From the NCBI GenBank assembly GCA_036874045.1, contig CM072339.1, forward strand, positions 11,291,501 through 11,355,500: a DNA stretch of 64,000 nt. The letters are read 5' to 3'. Each line of letters begins with the position of its first letter. The first letter of the stretch is position 1. A model generated the notes under the pieces. The model made no database searches, had not been told where the DNA came from, and saw only the letters and a list, made by a program, of their open reading frames with translations. This document shows, one piece after another, positions 58,262 to 64,000 of this stretch. The translations under genes and the position numbers were made by a program. Origin of the DNA: Cymodocea nodosa (Eukaryota; Streptophyta; Magnoliopsida; Alismatales; Cymodoceaceae).

Positions 58262-59430
58262 ATGGTTGCTCCAATGGAAAAACCATTAGGAGAAATTCTA
58301 TATCCTGAATTAGTTGATGAACCTTCATGTATTCGTTGCCAAACTTTGAGGAAGATAGGTTTGAACTGAAATCTAATTATATTAGTCAATTGCCACATTT
58401 TCATGGATTAGAAAGAGAAGATGCCTATTATTTCCTTAGAGAATTTAATGAAGTTTGTCAAATGATGAAAATGTCGAACATGAGTATTGATGCTATTAAA
58501 CTTAGATATATCTCTTTTGCTTTAAAAGACAGCTAAGAGATGGTTATATACTTTGTCACCTGATTCAATTTCTACAAGGACTGAATTTTGCTCTATTTTT
58601 CTAGAAAAATATTATCGAACACATCAAACGATTAAAAAGAAAAAGGAAATATTAATGTGTAGCCAAAAATAGGGAGAATCATTTTGGAAATATTTTGAAA
58701 GATTTATTGACTCAATGTCCACATCATGTAATGAGTAAAGCACAAATAATAGGTATAATTTATGAAGGCATAGATGTTTCAACAAAATCTTTATTAGAAT
58801 GGATTTTTAAAACTGTGTAGTGAAGAAGCATGGGCATATTTAGAAAACTTTGCAAAAAGAATTGCATAGTGGGAAAACTTGGCTGAAGCTATTACAGATA
58901 AAAGAATATTGCCAAGGGGAATGCATGAAATAGATTCAAGCACTATGCTTGAAGTTAAATTAACTAAATTAATAAAGAAAATAGAAGAGTTATCATTAAA
59001 TTAAAAGCTAGCAGAAAAGAATGCAAACATTAATGACTTAGATATTATTTATGTTAGAAACTAGAAAGATAACTTTGGAAATTCTTATAACCCTAATTGA
59101 AGAAATCACCAGAATCTATCTTGGAGAAACAATAATTTTCAGGGAGGAGAAAATATAAATGACAAAAGTATAAGTTATGAAGCATTAATTGAACAAGGAT
59201 CTAGAATAGAGAAGTTAGAAAAGATAATTCAACAATTAAATAATCGTCTAGATCTTGTATTTGGAAATGCTACCATTTGAAATTAAAATATGAATAGAAA
59301 TATACCCCCTAGACAGAAGGAATCAATAGAAGTTAAACCAACGGGAGGATTGCCAATACAAGTAGTACCTAACCTTGTCAACAGAACTATTAATGAAATT
59401 GATACCTCCTATGGGAGGGAAGTTGAATGA
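58262..59430 (+). pseudogene. Athila capsid-type gag, displaced downstream (copy B)
   Basis: MVAPMEKPLGEILYPELVDEP, FELKSNYISQLPHFHG, YFLREFNEVCQMMK, ISFALKD, then FWKYFERF, CPHHVMSKAQIIG, EEAWAYLENFAKRI, the RNHQNLSWRNNNFQGG tail and a terminal coiled coil. Frameshifts near 58335, 58530 and 58805 and several stops make it more damaged than copy D. The reading before the ATG (EKFSKSDFNEILRGVANLS) is open back to a TAG at 58175 and conserved in D, so a longer N-terminus or a spliced leader exon is possible. Confidence 0.83.
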
Positions 59431-59471
59431 AGTAGTATAACTAAAGTAACTATGTATAATATAGTAAGTAA

Positions 59472-59498
59472 ATATATATATATATATATATATATAAA
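59472..59498. repeat. (AT)n microsatellite
   Basis: About 12 AT units between gag and the F-box dyad; not present at the corresponding place in copy D. Confidence 0.85.
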
Positions 59499-59532
59499 GA
59501 AAAAAATGTAAGTTTAAGTATAGTTAGTAGTA

Positions 59533-59559
59533 TCGTAGAGTTATTACTTAACTCAACGA
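59533..59559 (+). promoter_or_regulatory. Dyad before the F-box gene (copy B)
   Basis: TCGTAGAGTTA, 5 bp, TAACTCAACGA; a second half-site pair follows to 59600 (CCATTGAGTTA, TAACTCCACGA). A 3' splice-site-like TTTTTGTTCATGTTATACAG ends at 59652. Confidence 0.55.
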
Positions 59560-59663
59560 ACTTAGTCCATTGAGTTATGACCTAACTCCACGAGGGTGTG
59601 TAAGTAGCTATGTTAATTTTGTCCCTGTTAAATTTTTGTTCATGTTATACAGAATCACAACTG

Positions 59664-60803
59664 ATGGAATTGATGAAATTACCACTAGATGTACTAAGGG
59701 AAGTACTAAGTAACCTGTCAGCTAAAGATCTGTTCAGATTATGTTGTGTATCAAAGGAAATCAAAGACTATGTTAGAGAAAAATATTTTTATGGACTCCA
59801 AGCTGCAAAAATGACTAAGATTAGAGATGGATTTTTATGGAAGTCATTTAATCGTAGTTCAATCAGCTATGAATATCTGAATATGGAAGAAACTACTGGA
59901 ATTCGACCCAATACATTAGAAGGAATAGATCATATTATGGGGATAGATGAAAGATTAATTATTTACAGAACCAAACCAAGGTATGCAATTCTGTTACTCG
60001 ATATTTTGATTAAAAATTCTATCACAAGAGAACAATGAAATATATGAAGGCCTAATAGATTTGAAGTACCAACTGAAAATTGTGGGTCAGCTTTAACATT
60101 TTCTGATAAAAATTTGACCATTCCTAAAAAATTATATTATTGGAGACCAATTGGAAATTGGGATGAAGATTTATGCTTAAGTGTGTATGATTTTCTGAAT
60201 AGATCTTGGATTGAAAATACTATGATACATTTAGAGCAGAAAGCATTAGTTAACAACATACATATTATACTTGATGGATATATATATCTAGTCACAAATA
60301 TATCAGTTGCATTTAGATCTATTTTATACATAGTAAGCATAGACAGTTATGGTGATGATTTTATAGAAATATTACCTATACCTAGTGATATAGCTAAACC
60401 ACCATCTACAGAATATGATAAAATTCAATTAAGAATGTAGTATAATGAATATGATGATCCTTCTTTATGTTTGATAAGATGGTGGGATGAATTGAGGAAA
60501 TTTCAAATATGGATTATGAAAGACCTAAATGAATGGAAGTGGGAATAGGAATATATTGAAATAGATGTAGAAATAGAAACAGCTATATTATCTTGGAACA
60601 GATGAGGATCCCTTTCTGCATTTCATTTCATTAATGGAAATACACTTATATTTAGTATTGATAACATACTGCAAGTTTACAAGCTAAAAAGGAAAACATA
60701 CTACATTAAAACAGAATTAATAGCAAGAAGAATTATGCCTAAAAAGTTTGCATGGACTGACACGTTTATTCCATTTGTTACTACTTTTCAACCATGTTCT
60801 TAA
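59664..60803 (+). pseudogene. Retrotransposon-borne F-box protein gene (copy B)
   Basis: One reading frame of 379 codons from MELMKLPLDVLREVL to PCS-TAA with five internal stops (60036, 60045, 60438, near 60546 and 60603) and no frameshift. Copy D has W, G, W, E and K at these places. F-box residues 5-45 (LPLDVLREVLSNLSAKDLFRLC); F-box-associated-like remainder: LYYWRPIGNWDEDLCLSVYDFLNRSW, HIILDGYIYLV, LYIVSIDSYGDD, LCLIRWWDELRKFQIWIMKD. The two copies agree over their whole length, so the gene was captured before B and D separated. If made, the protein would act as a substrate adaptor of an SCF ubiquitin ligase. Confidence 0.85.
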
Positions 60804-61048
60804 ACTGTGATTTTGTAATTTTAATGTTGTGTGTATTTTGCATTTATTTTTAGAAAAAAGAAAAAAAAATAAAATATCAATCTAGTTTGTTGGTATCTGT
60901 TCTGGGAAACCAATTAACTTACTTGTGAGCCACCAAAGGCATAGAAGCCTGGGTTCCACACAAGACACTGATTTAACAAGTTATGTTTTATTATTTTGTT
61001 ATATATTCTACTTTTATTTGTGAATGAAAAGTTTTTCAGAATCAAAAG
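60804..61048 (+). other. Athila B 3' noncoding region up to the C3 insertion
   Basis: Homologous to the reverse complement of 32768-33055 (GGTATCTGTTCTGGGAAACC, GTTCCACACAAGACACTGAT). No ORF. Interrupted by C3 after CAGAATCAAAAG. Confidence 0.8.
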
Positions 61049-62661
61049 TGTTGAGTATTTTTGTTTTGATGATGTGTGCTGAATGAAAATAATCATATTT
61101 GCTCAATTACTATCGCTTGTGAAAAGAAATTTAAATCTTCAATTAATACAGAAAAAGCTTACTGATATAAATACTTGTCTGTATTGGATCTGAAGTTAAT
61201 AACTAGTCGTTTTGTTGCATTAATTTCTCATTTAGCTAAACGTTAAGTTAACGTGTGTTTTTATTGAAAAGCATGATATGTTTTAATGTTATATCTTCTG
61301 TATCATGAACAGTGCACGTTTAGACAACTCGTTAAGTTAGAGTTTTGTTTGTATAGAGGTCACGTGAGAACTCGTTAAGTTAGAGGCTTAAAGGTTAAAA
61401 TAGGTCACATGATAATTCGTTAAGTTAGTGAGTAAAAGAAGAGACGAACTCGTTAAGTTAGTGTTATACACGTGGTGAAATTATAAGTTACGAATGTTGT
61501 ATTGTATCACATGAGGTGCATATGTTTAACTCGTTAAGTTAACATAACTAAACGCGTTGAGTTGCTATATTGAACACTAAGGCAACGCGTTAGGTTAGCG
61601 TTATAAACTTAAGTTGTTATTTTTGCACGTGGTAAAATTCTTATTATAAAAACATTTGTTTATTACTGGTTCGTTGAGTTATCATAAAACAATGAAGATG
61701 GTTCGTTGAGTTATCATAACACAACGGAGATGGTTCGTTGAATTAGCATAACACCACGGACTTAGTTCGTTGAGTTAGCTACAGTACTTGTCACGTGAAA
61801 TGGCATATGAGGAACTCGTTAAGTTAGAAATGTTAAGTTATATATATACTTGTGTTACTCGTTTAGTTAACATTAAAGTAACAACTTCTTATTACACTAA
61901 TGAAAAACTTTTGGACGAGAAAGTTTATTTAGCAAGAAATTTTTCAGACATCTAGGACTGATGATTAAAGAAAATTCAAAATATAAATGTGGGTCATAAC
62001 GTGTGTGTTTCGATGAAGGAAAAAGAAAAGACGTGGAGAAGTGGAAAACTGGTGGTTGTTAAATGTGAAGGATATGCATGAAATGAAGATACAATATAAA
62101 AGGCATAGAATTCTCGTTGATCAATTTATCCTTGCACACAAAAAGAAAAATCTTTTCGAGGATCAAACCATCCTTGCACACCAAAAGAAAAATCTTTTTC
62201 AGGGATGAAAAACACCTTCTCGGGGAAAATCTCTCAAGTGGAAGAAAGTTCAGTGAAGCATAAAAAGGTAAGATTTTCGTCACTGAAGATTTGAAGTATT
62301 AGAAGAAAGCAAATTCGGTGAAGCATGAAAAGACAAGATATCCGTCACTAACGAATTGCTGAAGAAGAAAAAGAAGAAGAAGAAAGATCTCAAACAGGGA
62401 GAAAAGTTTTAAATTCCGTAAATTAGTTTTCTCTATTTGTAGTTATGAAATTGTTTAGATGATACATGGTATCGAAATATAATTGCATCTACAATTTATG
62501 AGGAGAATTGAATTGTATATTGTAATTGAAACCTTGAATAAAAATGATTTTATGAAAACAATGTCTCGACTTGTTTTTGAGTTTTAAAGTTTCAATTATA
62601 TTTCAGAAAATATTAAAAATACACAATTCACCCCCCTCTTATGTAGCCATACGATCCTACA
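61049..62661 (+). repeat. C3 5' LTR (family 3)
   Basis: TGTTGAGTATTTTTG...GATCCTACA, 1613 bp. Half-sites TCGTTAAGTTA occur repeatedly (61329, 61374, 61450 regions) and TCGTTGAGTTA (61703-61713) faces TAACACAACGG (61717-61727). CACGTG occurs several times (61362, 61470, 61627, 61793 regions). Block 61505-61600 is shared with the Athila D and A U3. A 34-bp duplication (AAGAAAAATCTTTT...ATCCTTGCACAC) lies near 62130-62200. Confidence 0.93.
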
Positions 62662-62663
62662 AG

Positions 62664-62675
62664 TGGTATCAAAGC
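62664..62675 (+). other. C3 primer-binding site
   Basis: TGGTATCAAAGC, one transition from TGGTATCAGAGC, two bases after the LTR end. Confidence 0.9.
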
Positions 62676-62861
62676 TTTGTTAATAATCTTTGATATAAAA
62701 TCGATACCAACTTATTTAATATCATTGCTTATTCTACCTTCCTTATTTTTAAACAGAAATTAATATCTGAGCATACGTTTAACTCTATTGATTTAAGGCT
62801 CAAGTTGTTTTAAACCTTTTAAACTATTTAAAATCAAATAGGTTGAAAAATCTAAGGTAAA

Positions 62862-64000
62862 ATGGCTACTAGAAATGGTAATTTTTCTTTATATAAAGGC
62901 CAAAATCTTAATCGTCCTCCTTTATTTGATGGAATACATTTTGAATATTGGAAATATAGGATGACTGTTTTTCTTCAAAGTATAGATCATAAGTTGTGGT
63001 TCATGATTTCTAAACCATATACTTCGTTAACTACTCCTTATAATACTTGGACAATTACTGAAAAAGAAAATGAAACTCTAAATGCTAAGGGCTTAAATAT
63101 TTTATTTTGTGCATTGAGTTATGAACAGTTTAGTAAAGTGTCGGCATATAAATCTGCTTATGAGGTGTGACATGCATTAGAAGTTTCACATGAAGGTATT
63201 TCTCAAGTTAAAGAGACAAAAATAAACATGTTGATTCATAAATATGAACTCTTTAAGATGCATGAAGACGAAAATATTTCTGAGATGTTTTCCAGATTTC
63301 TTGATATCATAAACTCATTAAAATGTTTAGGAAAGAATTTTGAACAGAAGGATTTGGTGAGGAAAATTCTCAAATCCCTAAGTTCTAAATGGTCTCAGAA
63401 AGTAACATCAATTGAGGAATCACGAGATTTAAATGTTTATTCTATGAATGAACTTATAGGAAATTTAACAGCTTATGAAGTTCAATTAAATGAATCACTA
63501 AGTCACAACAAACTAAAAATGAAGAAAGAAATAGCCTTCGAAATTAATTCAGATTCTGATATATCTACTGATTCTGACGAGGATTTGATTTTGCTGACTA
63601 GGAAATTCAAGAAAGCATGGAAAGCTAGGAAACAGCTAATGAACAAAATTGATAAACCCTAAACGTCAAAATCACTGAATGACAAGAATTCTTCTTCTAG
63701 AAAGTATGTATGTTACAACTGTAAGAAACCTAGACATCTTTATCCAGACTATCCTATGAGGAAAAATGAAAAGCAAAGTAGGACAAATCAGAAAAACACG
63801 GCTCAGAAAACTCAGAAAAAGTTTTACAAGAAAAAGGCTTTGAAGGTCACTTGGGATGACACGTCTGAAGAGTCTGAATTTGAGGAATCAGCATCAAAAT
63901 CTTCACATTCAAAAGGAGAACAAGAGTTAGAAGACGTTGCTCATGTGTGACTCATGGCAGATGAGTCTGAGGTAATATCTGATCCTGAAAGTCATTCAGA
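62862..64000 (+). pseudogene. C3 copia Gag, partial
   Basis: A single frame from MATRNGNFSLYKGQNLNRPPLFDG to the edge, with stops TGA 63168-63170 (conserved Trp), TAA 63660-63662 and TGA 63948-63950, and no frameshift. Core: ETLNAKGLNILFCALSYEQFSK, INMLIHKYELFKMHEDENISEMFSRF. The knuckle CYNCKKPRHLYPDY has lost its last Cys (to Tyr) and the Gly before His, so it should not bind zinc. A coiled-coil tail presumably follows beyond the window. Confidence 0.88.

Larger units (their letters stand above)
22908..64000 (+). mobile_element. Athila-type Ty3/gypsy element, copy B, host of four insertions
   Basis: Plus-strand Athila whose own sequence is 22908-25325, 26897-29554, 42921-46656 and 56124-61048. 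Insertions are removed cleanly by the TSDs NTGGG, GCACC and CTATC. Order: 5' LTR, PBS, zinc-knuckle/linker, protease, RT, RNase H, integrase, ORF3, gag, F-box, 3' noncoding. The 3' LTR lies beyond the window. Without insertions about 14 kb is visible, so the complete element was about 17 kb or more. Confidence 0.9.
61049..64000 (+). mobile_element. Copia (SIRE-type) family-3 element C3, 5' part
   Basis: 5' LTR, PBS and most of gag; cut by the window end. Inserted in the 3' noncoding region of Athila B. Same family as the solo LTR at 25326-26896. Confidence 0.93.

Noticed and set aside
8161..64000. Repeated short motifs in LTRs as CRISPR-like arrays or satellite
   Set aside because: Units are irregularly spaced, both orientations are mixed, and they lie in LTR or spacer sequence of a plant genome; only 48661-49030 is a true tandem repeat.

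Overview
The window is a plant nuclear heterochromatic block built almost entirely of nested LTR retrotransposons. I see no host gene outside an element, no rRNA or tRNA gene and no CRISPR. The evidence for a flowering plant is: Ty3/gypsy elements of Athila type (PBS complementary to tRNA-Asp, an ITLRSG-like linker, DLG protease, a post-integrase ORF), Ty1/copia elements of SIRE type (about 1.2-1.7 kb LTRs, PBS complementary to initiator tRNA-Met, gag with an NRPP..DG..YWK N-terminus) and a captured plant F-box gene. The DNA is AT-rich and every element gene carries breaks, so nothing here looks autonomous. I cannot name the species.

Layout. 1-7124: Athila copy A, minus strand, truncated by the window start, with its 5' LTR at 5033-7124. 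7125-7409: end of a family-2 copia LTR. 7410-8160 together with 20696-22483: copia family-1 copy C2, minus strand, internally deleted and split by copia family-1 copy C1 (8161-20695, plus strand, TSD TCCTT). 22484-22907: older copia protease/pre-integrase fragment. From 22908 to the right edge: Athila copy B, plus strand, interrupted four times: a family-3 solo LTR (25326-26896), Athila copy D (29555-42920, minus strand, TSD GCACC, pol mostly deleted), a family-2 copia element (46657-56123, TSD CTATC, with an antisense copia fragment trapped at its left end), and a family-3 copia element (61049 to the edge).

The Athila family has an unusual gene order, the same in B and D: LTR, PBS, zinc-knuckle/linker ORF, protease, RT, RNase H, integrase, spacer, ORF3, spacer, gag capsid-type ORF, spacer, F-box gene, 3' noncoding region, PPT, LTR. 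The capsid-type gag lies downstream of integrase and ORF3, and an F-box protein with an F-box-associated-like C-terminus is carried as a passenger or working gene. ORF3 has a clear homologue in the post-pol region of copia C1, so two unrelated superfamilies share an accessory gene.

The most unusual noncoding signal is an 11-bp half-site, TCG-N3-AGTTA, usually arranged head-to-head with 2-6 bp between halves. It is abundant in the U3 of all four LTR families here, with a preferred central triplet in each (AAT/AAC, GAT/GAC, TTA/TTG, TTG/TGG). In the Athila family a dyad also stands before ORF3, before the downstream gag and before the F-box gene, and in copia C1 before ORF3. Athila U3 regions additionally contain blocks nearly identical to copia family-1 and family-3 LTRs. 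I read this as U3/promoter modules being exchanged between superfamilies and reused as internal promoters; the homology is visible, the promoter role is inference.
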